From the NCBI RefSeq assembly GCF_000425625.1, contig NZ_KE384412.1:108781-172780 (forward strand): DNA of 64,000 nucleotides, read 5' to 3'. The position numbers were made by a program, and so were the translations under genes. Below the pieces are notes generated by a model. That model worked only from the letters and a program-made list of their open reading frames with translations, ran no database searches and had not been told where the DNA came from. The DNA comes from Stutzerimonas azotifigens DSM 17556. GTDB lineage: Bacteria; Pseudomonadota; Gammaproteobacteria; Pseudomonadales; Pseudomonadaceae. Positions 22,624 through 31,354 of this stretch are shown piece by piece (position 1 is the stretch's first letter; each line of letters begins with the position of its first letter).

Positions 22624-23208
22624 TTGGAATCGCTGTTCATTCCGACCCTGGTGGTTGCCCTTGCCGAAATCGGCGACAAGACCCAGCTGCTGGCCCTGCT
22701 GCTCGCCGCCCGCTATCGCCGCCCCTGGCCGATCATCTGGGGCATCGTGGTCGCCACCCTCGCCAACCACCTGGCCGCCGGCGCGGTGGGCAGTTGGGTC
22801 GCGCGCGAGCTGTCGGAGGAAACCCTGAGCTGGATTCTCGCCGCCGCGTTCGGTGCCATGGCGCTGTGGACGCTGGTGCCGGACAAACTGGAAGACGACG
22901 AAACCCGCCGCGTCAGGCGCTTCGGCCCGTTCATGGCTACCCTGGTGGCTTTTTTCCTGGCCGAAATGGGCGATAAGACACAGGTCGCAACCGTGATGCT
23001 GGCGGCACAGTATCCTGACTTCCTGATGGTCATCCTGGGTACCACGTTGGGGATGCTGGTGGCCAACGTGCCGGTCGTTCTCGCCGGCAACTTCGCCGCC
23101 GACCGCCTGCCACTGGCGCTCATTCGCCGCATCGCGGCCGCGGCCTTCGCCGCGCTGGCCCTGTATGCCATCTATCAAGCGCTGAAACTCAGCGGGATGC
23201 TGGCCTGA
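22624..23208 (+). CDS. UPF0016/GDT1-family transporter, probable manganese exporter
   Basis: This 194-residue inner-membrane protein has two copies of the family motif, ALAEIGDKTQLLALL (about residue 12) and FLAEMGDKTQVATVM (about residue 113), each in a three-helix repeat: the E-x-G-D-K-T cation-binding signature of TMEM165/GDT1 proteins. Bacterial members export Mn2+. Translation starts at TTG 22624; AAGGA at 22612-22616 gives good spacing. A yybP-ykoY riboswitch precedes it, so expression should rise with Mn2+. The rare start codon may keep basal expression low. Confidence 0.93.
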   Translation: MESLFIPTLVVALAEIGDKTQLLALLLAARYRRPWPIIWGIVVATLANHLAAGAVGSWVARELSEETLSWILAAAFGAMALWTLVPDKLEDDETRRVRRFGPFMATLVAFFLAEMGDKTQVATVMLAAQYPDFLMVILGTTLGMLVANVPVVLAGNFAADRLPLALIRRIAAAAFAALALYAIYQALKLSGMLA

Positions 23209-23266
23209 CGTCGTCGCGGCCGCACCCGATCCGCCATTCGAATGCGCCAGGGAGAACACGGGCCGC

Positions 23267-23704
23267 ATGTCACCGGAAGAACGAAAACGCCGCGTCCAGA
23301 ACCACGTGGACCTGAGCTGGAACAAGGGCCGCCTGGCACTGGCCGAACGCCTGCAGAGCCGCTACTTCACGTACAAGGGCTCGCTCTTCGGCCAGCCCAT
23401 GGACAGCGCCGGGTTCGCCCGGGTGGTGCGCCAGGTGCGCGACGCCATGCCGACGCTGGAAGTGCTGATCGACGAATGCCTGAGCGAAGGGGACAAGGTG
23501 GTGACCGCCAGCACGCTGATCGGCACGCTGGAAAAGCCGCTGTTCGGCTTCCAGCCCAGCGACCGCGTGCTCGCCGTGGCGGCCATGTCGATCTGGACCC
23601 TGACGCCGACCGGCGACATTCTCGAACTCAACACGCTGCTCGACCTGGGCAGCGTGCACCGGCAGCTCACGGTCGCCCCGGGAGCGCCGGTGGTCCTGGA
23701 CTGA
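23267..23704 (+). CDS. SnoaL-like (NTF2-fold) protein
   Basis: This 145-residue cytosolic protein resembles the ester cyclase/SnoaL-like group of the NTF2 superfamily: an N-terminal helix pair (VQNHVDLSWNKGRLALAERL, 20 residues), a short tyrosine-rich strand (YFTYKG), then alternating strands ending in LTPTGDILELNTLLDLG. Such proteins form cone-shaped pockets; catalytic assignments need more than the fold. There is no strong Shine-Dalgarno at ATG 23267. It converges with the M48 gene, with 3 bp between the stops. Confidence 0.7.
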   Translation: MSPEERKRRVQNHVDLSWNKGRLALAERLQSRYFTYKGSLFGQPMDSAGFARVVRQVRDAMPTLEVLIDECLSEGDKVVTASTLIGTLEKPLFGFQPSDRVLAVAAMSIWTLTPTGDILELNTLLDLGSVHRQLTVAPGAPVVLD

Positions 23705-23707
23705 CCG

Positions 23708-24517
23708 CTAGAGGGCCTGCTCGTACAGCGGCGTGACCTTCGGAATGGTCGCCTTGAGCGACTCGATGCGCGAGCCGGACGAGGGATGGGTGCTGAGGAA
23801 TTCCGGCTGCTCCGAGCCGCCCGCGGCGTTCATCTTCTGCCACAGACTCACCGCGGCGTTGGGGTTGTAGCCGGCCCGCGCGGCGAGCTCCAGCCCGATC
23901 AGATCCGCCTCGTTCTCGTTGCTGCGGCTGTTGGGCAGGGTCATCAGGTACTGCACGCCGAGGTTGGCCAGCTGCAGGCTGCCGTCGCCGACCCCGAGGA
24001 TCGAACCCACCTGGGTGGCCATCTGCACCCCGTAGGCCTTGGACATCGCCTCGCGGCCGTGCTCGCGCAGGGCGTGGGCGATCTCGTGCCCCATTACCGC
24101 GGCGATCTCGTCGTCGGTGAGGTCCAGCTTCTCGATCAGGCCGGTGTAGAAAATGATCTTGCCGCCGGGACCGCAGTTGGCGTTCAGCTCCGGGCTGTCG
24201 ATCACGTTCACTTCCCAGCTCCACTGCGCCGCATCCGGCCGGAATACCCCGACCTGCTTGATCAGCCGGTTGGCGATCGCATTGACCCGCTGGCTGATCG
24301 GCGAGTTCTTCTCCAGCACGCCCTTGCTCTGAGCCTCGGCGAGCGTCTCGCTGTAGGACTGGGCGTACATCTGGTTGACCTGCTCGCTGGACAGGGCGCT
24401 GAACATGTACTGCTTGCGCTCGACCCCGACGGCACCGCCGCTGGTGGTGTTCACGCTCTGACAGGCCGCCAGCAGCGCGGCCGCCAGCAGCATGGGCAAG
24501 GGTTTGAACTGGAACAT
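23708..24517 (-). CDS. M48-family metalloprotease lipoprotein, LoiP/YggG-like
   Basis: This 269-residue protein has a lipoprotein signal (LLAAC, Cys19), placing it in the periplasm on a membrane. The zinc protease motif HEIAH is near residue 145, with the third ligand Glu in NSRSNENEADLIGLE and the family C-terminus LSTHPSSGSRIESL. E. coli LoiP and related proteins degrade misfolded envelope proteins. The gene is divergent from the chemoreceptor gene, with a 138-bp shared upstream region. Confidence 0.92.
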   Translation of the reverse strand: MFQFKPLPMLLAAALLAACQSVNTTSGGAVGVERKQYMFSALSSEQVNQMYAQSYSETLAEAQSKGVLEKNSPISQRVNAIANRLIKQVGVFRPDAAQWSWEVNVIDSPELNANCGPGGKIIFYTGLIEKLDLTDDEIAAVMGHEIAHALREHGREAMSKAYGVQMATQVGSILGVGDGSLQLANLGVQYLMTLPNSRSNENEADLIGLELAARAGYNPNAAVSLWQKMNAAGGSEQPEFLSTHPSSGSRIESLKATIPKVTPLYEQAL

Positions 24518-24655
24518 GGAGGCTCTCCGGAACGATCGGCGCCTATGCTAGAGCCCGCGTGCCTGGCGGAGCAACCGGCGGAACTTTGGCGTTATAGTTA
24601 CGACGCATGTGGCCGATAACAACACACACCGGTCACCCACTGGAGCCCAACAATA

Positions 24656-26785
24656 ATGTTCAAGTCCATCCAGACCTCCTTCGCCGCGCTCGCCGGGGCG
24701 AGCATTCTTGCCGTCATCGGCGCCCTCCTGCTGTACGTCTACATCGCCGGCAGCCGCAGCCAGGAGCTGGTCGAGTCGAGCACCCGCGCGCTGATCGGCG
24801 ACATGGTCGAGCAGCGGGTGACCAACCTCGCCCGCTACCAGGTGACCCGCATCCAGTCCCAGTTGCAGGCGCCCCTGGTGATCGCCACCGAACTGGCCCG
24901 GGTGAACAAGCTCACCGGCATGACCGATGACGACGGCATGCCCATGGCCAACCTGCCGCGCGGCGAGCTGATCAACCTCGCGCGGGCGACGCTGGACGAC
25001 AACCCGTTCCTTTCCAGCCTGTACATCGCCTGGGAACCGAACGCTATCGACGCCAACGACATCATGTACAAGCGCGGCGAGCCGGGGATGATCGACGGCC
25101 GCTTCGTCGGTCGGCTGTTCCGCGACGAGCAGGGCAAGCTGCAGATCGACACCCTCGAGAATACCGAGGACACCCAGGTGCTGCCGAGCGGGGTGCGCGC
25201 GGGCGAGTACTACCTGTGCCCGAAGGAAACGCTCAAGCCGTGCGTGGTGGACCCGACCGCCCACGACGTCTCCGGCGTGTCGACCCTGCTCTCCTCGTTC
25301 AACGCGCCGATCATCCTCGACGGCAAGTTCCAGGGCGTGGTCGGCACGGACCTGCGCGTGGACTTCATCCAGAAGCTGCTCGAGGAGGTCAACGGCCAGC
25401 TCTACGACGGCGCCGGAGAGATCTCGCTGATCTCCACCAACGGCCGCCTGGCCGCCTACAGCCGCGATCCGAAGCTGCTCGGCAAGCCGGCCAGCGAGAT
25501 CCTCGACGCCAAGGACCTCGAGGCCCTCGCCGCCCAGCCGATCGACCAGCCGCACTACCGGATCGATGCCGAGAAAGGCAACATCGTGCTGTTCATGCCG
25601 TTCTCCTTCCCCGGCACCGATGCGCGCTGGACGCTCTGGCTGGAGCTGCCGCAGAACGTGGTCATGGGCGAGCTGGAAGCGCTCGTCGGCGAGCTCAACC
25701 GGGAACAGACCGGCAGCCTGACCGGCATGCTGCTCATCGGCCTGCTGTTCGCCGCCGTCGGCCTGGCCGTGCTCTGGGTCATCAGCAGCCGCATCACCCG
25801 CCCGCTGCGCCAGATGGTCACGATGCTCGACGACATCGCCCAGGGCGACGGCGACCTGACCCAGCGCCTGAAGGTCGACAGCCGCAACGAACTCGGGCAG
25901 ATCGCCTCCGGCTTCAATGCCTTCCTGACCAAGCTGCAGAAGATGATCGGTGAGGTGGTCGGCTCGGTGCAGCAGGTCAGCGACGCCTCGGAGAACACCG
26001 CCGACATCGCCATCCGCACCGACAAGGGCGTGCAGAAGCAGCTGGCCGAGATCGACATGGTCGCCACCGCGATCCAGGAGATGACCGCCACCGCCCAGGA
26101 CGTCGCGCGCAATGCCACCCAGGCGGCCGCCGCGGCGCAGAACGCCGACCAGGCGGCGAACGACGGCAAGCACATCGTCGAGGGCACCGCCGGCGCCATC
26201 GTCAACCTGGCCAGCGAGATCGGCCGCGCGGTCGGCGTGGTGCAGACCCTGGCGCGCAACAGCGAGAACATCGACGCCATCCTGGTGACCATCCGCAGCA
26301 TCGCCGAGCAAACCAACCTGCTGGCGCTCAACGCCGCCATCGAGGCCGCGCGCGCCGGCGAGCAGGGCCGCGGCTTCGCGGTGGTGGCCGACGAGGTGCG
26401 CAACCTGGCGCAGAAGACCCAGCAGGCCACCGGCGAGATCCAGAGCATGATCCAGCAATTGCAGGACGGCACCCGCGACGTGGTGCAGGTGATGGAGCAG
26501 AGCCAGGCGCGCACCGACCAGAGCGTGGAGCAGGCGCACCAGGCGGCCCAGGCCCTGCAGGCGATCACCGAGGCGGTGTCGGTGATCAACGACATGAACA
26601 ACCAGATCGCCAGCGCCGCCGAGGAACAGAGCGCGGTCGCCGAGGACATCAACCGCAACGTGGTGAGCATCGGCGAAGTGGCGCACGAGGTCGCCGCCGG
26701 GGCGGACGAGGCGAGTCAGGCCAGCGCCGGGCTCACTCGCCTGGCCGAACAGCAGCGCCGGCTGATCAACCAGTTCAAGGTCTGA
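24656..26785 (+). CDS. Methyl-accepting chemotaxis protein with a Cache-type sensor
   Basis: This 709-residue chemoreceptor has a first transmembrane helix at about 9-31, a large periplasmic dCache-like ligand domain at about 35-345 (with [11 protein letters not shown] and [12 protein letters not shown]), a second helix at 351-378, a HAMP domain to about 432 and a cytoplasmic signalling domain. The highly conserved hairpin tip [19 protein letters not shown] is at about 560-580 and binds CheA/CheW. No C-terminal CheR-tethering pentapeptide is present (it ends INQFKV). The ligand is not predictable; dCache receptors often bind amino acids or polyamines. Confidence 0.95.
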   Translation: MFKSIQTSFAALAGASILAVIGALLLYVYIAGSRSQELVESSTRALIGDMVEQRVTNLARYQVTRIQSQLQAPLVIATELARVNKLTGMTDDDGMPMANLPRGELINLARATLDDNPFLSSLYIAWEPNAIDANDIMYKRGEPGMIDGRFVGRLFRDEQGKLQIDTLENTEDTQVLPSGVRAGEYYLCPKETLKPCVVDPTAHDVSGVSTLLSSFNAPIILDGKFQGVVGTDLRVDFIQKLLEEVNGQLYDGAGEISLISTNGRLAAYSRDPKLLGKPASEILDAKDLEALAAQPIDQPHYRIDAEKGNIVLFMPFSFPGTDARWTLWLELPQNVVMGELEALVGELNREQTGSLTGMLLIGLLFAAVGLAVLWVISSRITRPLRQMVTMLDDIAQGDGDLTQRLKVDSRNELGQIASGFNAFLTKLQKMIGEVVGSVQQVSDASENTADIAIRTDKGVQKQLAEIDMVATAIQEMTATAQDVARNATQAAAAAQNADQAANDGKHIVEGTAGAIVNLASEIGRAVGVVQTLARNSENIDAILVTIRSIAEQTNLLALNAAIEAARAGEQGRGFAVVADEVRNLAQKTQQATGEIQSMIQQLQDGTRDVVQVMEQSQARTDQSVEQAHQAAQALQAITEAVSVINDMNNQIASAAEEQSAVAEDINRNVVSIGEVAHEVAAGADEASQASAGLTRLAEQQRRLINQFKV

Positions 26786-26798
26786 AGCCGACGCCGGC

Positions 26799-27416
26799 TC
26801 AGGCCGGCGTCAGGCACTCCGGCGCGTCGAGCCGGGGGTCGTTCACCAGGGTCGCCAGCGGGCGCTCGCGCAGCGGCGGCGCCGGCCGGGCGAGCAGTTC
26901 GCGCAGCTGCGTAGGCGGCGTGTCGGCCGCCAGCCAGGCGGCCTGCGCGGCCTCGTCGAGAATCAGCGGCCGGCGCAGCCCCGCCGCCGGCACCGTCACC
27001 AGCGCGGCGCTCAGGTAGACGTGGCCCTGCACCGGGTAGGCCTCCCAGAGCGCGGCGAAATGCAGCAGCGAGGCCTCGCCGGTCATCCAGAACGGGCGCT
27101 TGAGCTGAGTGCCGCGCCACTCGTAGAAGCCGTTTGCCGGCAGCAGTCCACGGCGCAGCAGGAAGGGTTCGCGAAACATCGGCTGGTCGGCCAGCGTCTC
27201 GGCGCGCGCATGCGCCGGGGTCTTCGACAGGTCGGTCAGCCACGCCGGCGTCAGGCCCCAGCGCACCCGGTCGAGGCGCACGCCCTCTTCCCCTTGCCGC
27301 AGCAGCAGCACCTGAGCGCCGGGCGCAAGGCTCCAGTGCGGCTCCTGGTCGGCGGGAAAGCCGGGCAGACGGGCAAAGTCGGCGTTCCAGCGGAACAGGG
27401 CGTAGCGACCACTCAT
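26799..27416 (-). CDS. SRAP (YedK/HMCES)-fold protein lacking catalytic residues
   Basis: This 205-residue protein has the SRAP fold of YedK/HMCES, proteins that cap abasic sites in single-stranded DNA through a thiazolidine bond with Cys2. Fold motifs are RWGLTPAWL (52-60) and LLPANGFYEW (91-100, with the conserved Glu99). The key residues are missing: the start reads MSGR, so Cys2 is Ser; the Asn of the usual NAR motif is His69 (HARAET); and the active-site His position of the HDRMP motif is Gly146 (GLRRP). Crosslinking by the known mechanism should therefore be impossible. Codon 2 is AGT. Either it is an inactive paralogue with a binding role, or a different chemistry. Confidence 0.85.
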   Translation of the reverse strand: MSGRYALFRWNADFARLPGFPADQEPHWSLAPGAQVLLLRQGEEGVRLDRVRWGLTPAWLTDLSKTPAHARAETLADQPMFREPFLLRRGLLPANGFYEWRGTQLKRPFWMTGEASLLHFAALWEAYPVQGHVYLSAALVTVPAAGLRRPLILDEAAQAAWLAADTPPTQLRELLARPAPPLRERPLATLVNDPRLDAPECLTPA

Positions 27417-27461
27417 AAGGAGGACTCTCGGGCGGGACGACGGGCCGCGGCGCGGCCCGCG

Positions 27462-27722
27462 CTAGCAGAGCAGTTCGCCCGGATAGCTGTCGGGTTCGTC
27501 GCCGGGCAGCGGCAGGGCGCCATTGTACCCGGCGATCAGCTCGCTCGCCCGCGCCGCCTGGTCGTCGCTGACCATCAGCGCCAGCAGCCCGCTGACCGGC
27601 AGTTCACCCACCGCCCCGATCAGGTGGCGGCCGGTGAGGAAGGCGTCGATGCCCTCGCCCGCCAGCATGCCGATCAGCATTTCCGCTTCCAGCAAGTCCC
27701 TCGGTTCGTAGATACGCCGCAT
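27462..27722 (-). CDS. DUF2007 domain protein
   Basis: This 86-residue protein has the DUF2007 signature, a small ferredoxin-like fold annotated as putative signal-transducing protein: RRIYEPRDLLEAEMLIGML, then GIDAFLTGRHLIGAVGELP and LMVSDDQAARASELI. ATG 27722 overlaps the TGA of the upstream CPXCG gene by one base (TGATG), implying translational coupling. A longer in-frame reading up to 27809 runs through that gene and is not used. Confidence 0.85.
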   Translation of the reverse strand: MRRIYEPRDLLEAEMLIGMLAGEGIDAFLTGRHLIGAVGELPVSGLLALMVSDDQAARASELIAGYNGALPLPGDEPDSYPGELLC

Positions 27723-27904
27723 CAGTCGTCCTCCCGATGAACATCCAGGGTCCAGTCGACACCGTCGGTGTACAGCGCGAATACGATCGGCCGGCAGCAT
27801 ACCGGGCAATCTTCGACGTACTGCTGATCACCACCGCTGAGGTCGAGTACGGCCTCGGCCGGCTCGCCGCAGTAGGGGCAGTCGTATTCCTGGGTCTCGA
27901 GCAT
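27722..27904 (-). CDS. CPXCG-motif cysteine-rich protein
   Basis: This 60-residue protein has two cysteine pairs, CPYCG (residues 9-13) and CPVCC (33-37), arranged like a small zinc ribbon, and the family-typical ending FALYTDGVDWTLDVHREDD. Its function is unknown. It is the first gene of a two-gene unit with the DUF2007 gene, and the unit is divergent from the acyltransferase gene. Confidence 0.88.
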   Translation of the reverse strand: MLETQEYDCPYCGEPAEAVLDLSGGDQQYVEDCPVCCRPIVFALYTDGVDWTLDVHREDD

Positions 27905-27929
27905 CGGCCGTCCCTCTGTGACTTGTCGT

Positions 27930-27935
27930 TATAAT
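27930..27935 (+). promoter_or_regulatory. Candidate -10 element of the acyltransferase gene
   Basis: TATAAT, a perfect sigma-70 -10 hexamer, lies 57 bp upstream of the acyltransferase ATG in the divergent spacer. No good -35 hexamer is found 16-18 bp upstream, so the call rests on the -10 alone. Confidence 0.4.
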
Positions 27936-27991
27936 CGCCGTCTCACTCCGGGCGGCCAGTCAGGCCGGCCGCCTCAACCCTTACCGAGAGC

Positions 27992-29158
27992 ATGATGGAC
28001 GCATTCGAAGCCATTCGACCCTATGCCGACGCCGAAGTCCCGGCGGTCATGGCGCGCCTGTTCGCAGACGAAACCTTCCTGGCCATCCTTGCCCAGTTCC
28101 GCTTCCCGCGCCTGTCCGGGCCGATGGGCTGGCTGCTCAAGCCGCTGATCGCCCATCGCCTGCGCCGCGAATTCGCCGGCATCCACACCGTGGAGGCCCT
28201 GCAGAACAAGATCGAGCCGTACATCGACCGCACCATCGAGCGCGCCACCGACGGGGTGACCTACTCCGGGCTGGAAGGCCTGCAGCACGGACAGGCCTAC
28301 CTGTTCCTGGCCAACCACCGCGACATCGTGATGGACCCGGCGTTCGTCAATTACGCCGTGTACCAGGCCGGCATCCGCACGCCGCGCATCGCCATCGGCG
28401 ACAACCTGCTGCAGCGCCCCTTCGTCAGCGATCTGATGCGCCTGAACAAGAGCTTCATCGTGCACCGCTCGATCACCGGGCGCCGCGAGAAACTGGCCGC
28501 CTACCAGCTGCTGTCGGCCTACATCAACCACTCGATCCGCGAGGACCGTGAATCGGTCTGGATCGCCCAGGCCGAGGGCCGCGCCAAGGACGGCGACGAC
28601 CGCACCGATTCGGCGATCCTGAAGATGCTGCACATGAGCCGCAAGGACGAACCCTTCGCCGAGGCCATGGCCGCGCTGCGCCCGATCCCGGTGTCGATCA
28701 GCTACGAGTACGACCCCTGCGACCAGGCCAAGGCGCGCGAGCTGTACATCCGCGCCACCACCGGTGGCTACAGCAAGACGCCGGGCGAGGACGACGCCAG
28801 CATCGCGCTCGGCATCACCGGCTACAAGGGCCGCGTGCACCTGAGTTTCGGCCGGCCGATGGATCGGGTGGCCGAGGACGCCAAGCAGATGGCGCTGGAG
28901 CTGGACCGGCAGATCATCGGCAACTACCGGCTGTTCCCGGTGCACTACCTGGCCTACGCCATGTGGGAAGGCCGCGACACCGAACTCGAGGTGCCGACCG
29001 CCGAGGCGCTGTTCGACGCCGAGGAAGTGGCCCGCGCGCAGGCCGAATGGAGTCGCCGCCTGGCGGCCTGCCCCGGCGTGCAGCAGCCCTATCTGGTGCT
29101 GCAGTACGCCATGCCGGTACGCAACCAGTACCGCCTGAAGGCCGGGCTCCCGCTCTGA
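27992..29158 (+). CDS. Glycerol-phosphate acyltransferase family protein
   Basis: This 388-residue protein has the acyltransferase motifs NHRDIVMD (motif I, about residue 108) and AEGRAKDG (motif III-like, about 193), with FIVHRS between them. It lacks long N-terminal transmembrane helices, unlike PlsC. Homologues in pseudomonads are annotated as 1-acylglycerol-3-phosphate acyltransferase-like; acyl specificity cannot be read. Start is ATG 27992, with a second in-frame ATG at 27995 and only a weak GAGAG upstream. Confidence 0.8.
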   Translation: MMDAFEAIRPYADAEVPAVMARLFADETFLAILAQFRFPRLSGPMGWLLKPLIAHRLRREFAGIHTVEALQNKIEPYIDRTIERATDGVTYSGLEGLQHGQAYLFLANHRDIVMDPAFVNYAVYQAGIRTPRIAIGDNLLQRPFVSDLMRLNKSFIVHRSITGRREKLAAYQLLSAYINHSIREDRESVWIAQAEGRAKDGDDRTDSAILKMLHMSRKDEPFAEAMAALRPIPVSISYEYDPCDQAKARELYIRATTGGYSKTPGEDDASIALGITGYKGRVHLSFGRPMDRVAEDAKQMALELDRQIIGNYRLFPVHYLAYAMWEGRDTELEVPTAEALFDAEEVARAQAEWSRRLAACPGVQQPYLVLQYAMPVRNQYRLKAGLPL

Positions 29159-29174
29159 CCCGGCGGCGGCCGGC

Positions 29175-29441
29175 TCAGATCAGCCGGCTGCCCCAGGACA
29201 CCATCAGCGCCAGCGCCAGGCCGGCATATCCGACGCAATAGAACATCTGGTTGAGCCGTGCGGTCGCCGCCGCTTCCGGACCGCCCGGCGCCTGCTGCCC
29301 GGCCGGCACCCGCGCGGCCGCCAGCCATTCGCGCCAGCGCGTGGCGAGCAGCAGCCAGCTACCGGCGATCGCCAGCAACATGGCCAGGGTATTGAGCAGT
29401 TGGGACGGGTCCATCAACCCGAATTGCGCCTGCAGCGACAT
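29175..29441 (-). CDS. Small two-helix membrane protein
   Basis: I do not recognise a named family. The 88-residue protein has two hydrophobic helices, at about 15-32 (LLNTLAMLLAIAGSWLLLA) and about 64-84 (QMFYCVGYAGLALALMVSW), separated by a charged, proline and glycine-rich loop, giving a hairpin in the inner membrane. It converges with the acyltransferase gene, with 16 bp between stops. Confidence 0.65.
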   Translation of the reverse strand: MSLQAQFGLMDPSQLLNTLAMLLAIAGSWLLLATRWREWLAAARVPAGQQAPGGPEAAATARLNQMFYCVGYAGLALALMVSWGSRLI

Positions 29442-29819
29442 CTCGACCTCCGCCTGGGCTGGAATGCAGAAAGGCCCACCCGCAAGCGCGCCACGGCAGC
29501 GAGTCTATCCGCGCGCCTGGCTACGCCCCGCGTCTTTCCGACGGGTGGCACCCCGTCGGCAGGGGCGTATGCGCCGACGTCAACCGCCGCACGAGCGTTT
29601 CGTTCGTGGCAGGGTTCCCCTATAGTCGCGCCCTCTTCCGAAGCCGAGGCCCTGCTCCAGAGCCCCTCGAGCCAGCCGAGAAGCGCCCGGCGGCATGGCG
29701 GAGCAGGCGGCGAGGCGGTCATTCCGTATCTGAAGGCCGTAGGGCCGCCGCCCGGCGGGGCCGTTGGACAGGCTCGGCGACGGAGGGTTCACGCAAGCAC
29801 CGAAGGACACAGGCACGAG
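29442..29819. other. 378-bp intergenic region with one strong hairpin
   Basis: Between two divergent genes. CCGACGGG (29538-29545) pairs with CCCGTCGG (29552-29559), a perfect 8-bp stem with a 6-base loop but no T-tract. A weak -10-like CTATAG lies near 29620. No credible gene is seen; the remaining sequence, up to the ATG at 29820, is an unremarkable leader. Confidence 0.5.
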
Positions 29820-31172
29820 ATGAAACTGAAGTTGACCCTGGCGCTCTCCCTGCTGACGACGAGCAGCGCCATGGCCGCGGTCTCCGCTACCGAGGCGGCG
29901 GCCCTGGGCGACACCCTGACCCCGGTCGGTGCCGAGAAGGCCGGCAATGCCACGGGCAGCATCCCGGCCTGGACCGGCGGCCTGGCCACCGACACCGGCA
30001 ACGTCACCGCCGAGGGTTTCATCAACGATCCCTTCCCGGACGACACGCCCAGGTTCGTCATCACCGCGCAGAACTACCGGCAGTACCAGGACCACTTGGC
30101 GCCCGGCCAGATCGCGCTGCTCAAGCGCTATCCCGACACCTACCGCCTGCCCGTCTACGAAACCCGGCGCACCGCCGCGATGCCCCAGGCGATCTACGCC
30201 GCCGCCGCCCGGAACGCCACCACCGCCCGCCTGGTGCGCGGCGGCAACGGGCTGGAAGGCTTCGATACGGCGATCGCCTTCCCCATCCCCAAAAACGGCC
30301 TGGAAGCCATCTGGAATCACATCACCCGCTACCGGGGCGGCTCGGTGCGCCGCGTCGTGGCGCAGGCGACGCCTCAGGTCAACGGCGCCTACAAGCTGGT
30401 GAAGTTCGTCGACGAGGTGGTCTACACCAGCAACCTGACCGACTACGCCCCGGAGAAACACGGCAACATCCTTTATTACTTCAAGCAGCAGGTGACCGAG
30501 CCTTCGCGCCTGGCCGGCAACGTGTTGCTGGTGCACGAGACCCTCGACCAGGTGAAGCAGCCGCGCATGGCCTGGCTCTACAGCGCCGGCCAGCGCCGCG
30601 TCCGGCGCGCCCCGCAGGCCGCCTACGACGCCCCGATCGCCGCCGCCGACGGCCTGCGCACCTCCGACAACCTCGACCTGTTCAACGGTGCGCCGAACCG
30701 CTACGGCTGGGAGCTGATCGGCAAGAAGGAGCTGTACATCCCCTACAACGCCTACCGCCTGGATTCGCCGACGCTGAAGTACGGCGACATCGTCCGACCG
30801 GGCCACATCAACCAGGACCTGACCCGCTACGAGCTGCACCGCGTCTGGGAAGTGGTGGCGACCCTGAAGGAAGGCGAGCGCCATATCTACGCCAGGCGAC
30901 ACTTCTTCATCGACGAGGACAGCTGGCAGATCGCCCACGTCGACCATTACGATGGCCGCGGCACCCTGTGGCGCGTCGGCGAGGCGCATGCCGAGCAGTA
31001 CTACGATGTCCAGGTGCCGCTGTATGCCGTGGAAACGCTATACGACCTGATCTCGGGCCGCTACGTGGTCATGGGGATGAAGAACGAGGAGAAGAACCCC
31101 TACACCTACAACTTCACGGCCGGTTCCGGCCAGTACACACCGGCGGCCCTGCGTAATTCCGGCGTGCGCTGA
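29820..31172 (+). CDS. DUF1329 domain protein, exported
   Basis: This 450-residue protein starts with a cleavable signal peptide (KLKLTLALSLLTTSSAMAAV, cleavage after AMA). The mature part is a DUF1329 domain, a LolA/LolB-like beta fold found mostly in Pseudomonas and relatives. Recognisable stretches are AGNATGSIPAWTGG, YPDTYRLPVYETRR, NGLEAIWNHITRYRGG and RYELHRVWVVEATLKEG-like (actual RVWEVVATLKEG). Homologues are often beside RND-type lipid exporters; here it stands alone. A hydrophobic ligand role is inference from the fold. Start chosen at the signal peptide. Confidence 0.88.
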   Translation: MKLKLTLALSLLTTSSAMAAVSATEAAALGDTLTPVGAEKAGNATGSIPAWTGGLATDTGNVTAEGFINDPFPDDTPRFVITAQNYRQYQDHLAPGQIALLKRYPDTYRLPVYETRRTAAMPQAIYAAAARNATTARLVRGGNGLEGFDTAIAFPIPKNGLEAIWNHITRYRGGSVRRVVAQATPQVNGAYKLVKFVDEVVYTSNLTDYAPEKHGNILYYFKQQVTEPSRLAGNVLLVHETLDQVKQPRMAWLYSAGQRRVRRAPQAAYDAPIAAADGLRTSDNLDLFNGAPNRYGWELIGKKELYIPYNAYRLDSPTLKYGDIVRPGHINQDLTRYELHRVWEVVATLKEGERHIYARRHFFIDEDSWQIAHVDHYDGRGTLWRVGEAHAEQYYDVQVPLYAVETLYDLISGRYVVMGMKNEEKNPYTYNFTAGSGQYTPAALRNSGVR

Positions 31173-31354
31173 CCCGCTGCGCGGTCAGCAAACCGTGGGG
31201 TGGAACCGCGCAGTGTTTTCCACCGTCTTCGGCGTGACGACCGCTCTCGCACATGCAGGCATCCGCCGAACCCTGCGCGTGGATGAGGCTGCGCCGTCAT
31301 CCACCCTACGTCTCCATCGGCATCGCAGGGTGCGCCTGCACCGTGGCCGGCACA
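31173..31354. repeat. Repeat pair of the CCACCCTAC family
   Basis: GGGGTGGAACCGCGCAGTG (31197-31215) and GCGTGGATGAGG...CATCCACCCTAC (about 31278-31310) are inverted copies of the element tandemly repeated at 57909-58380. It lies between two convergent genes. Confidence 0.6.
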
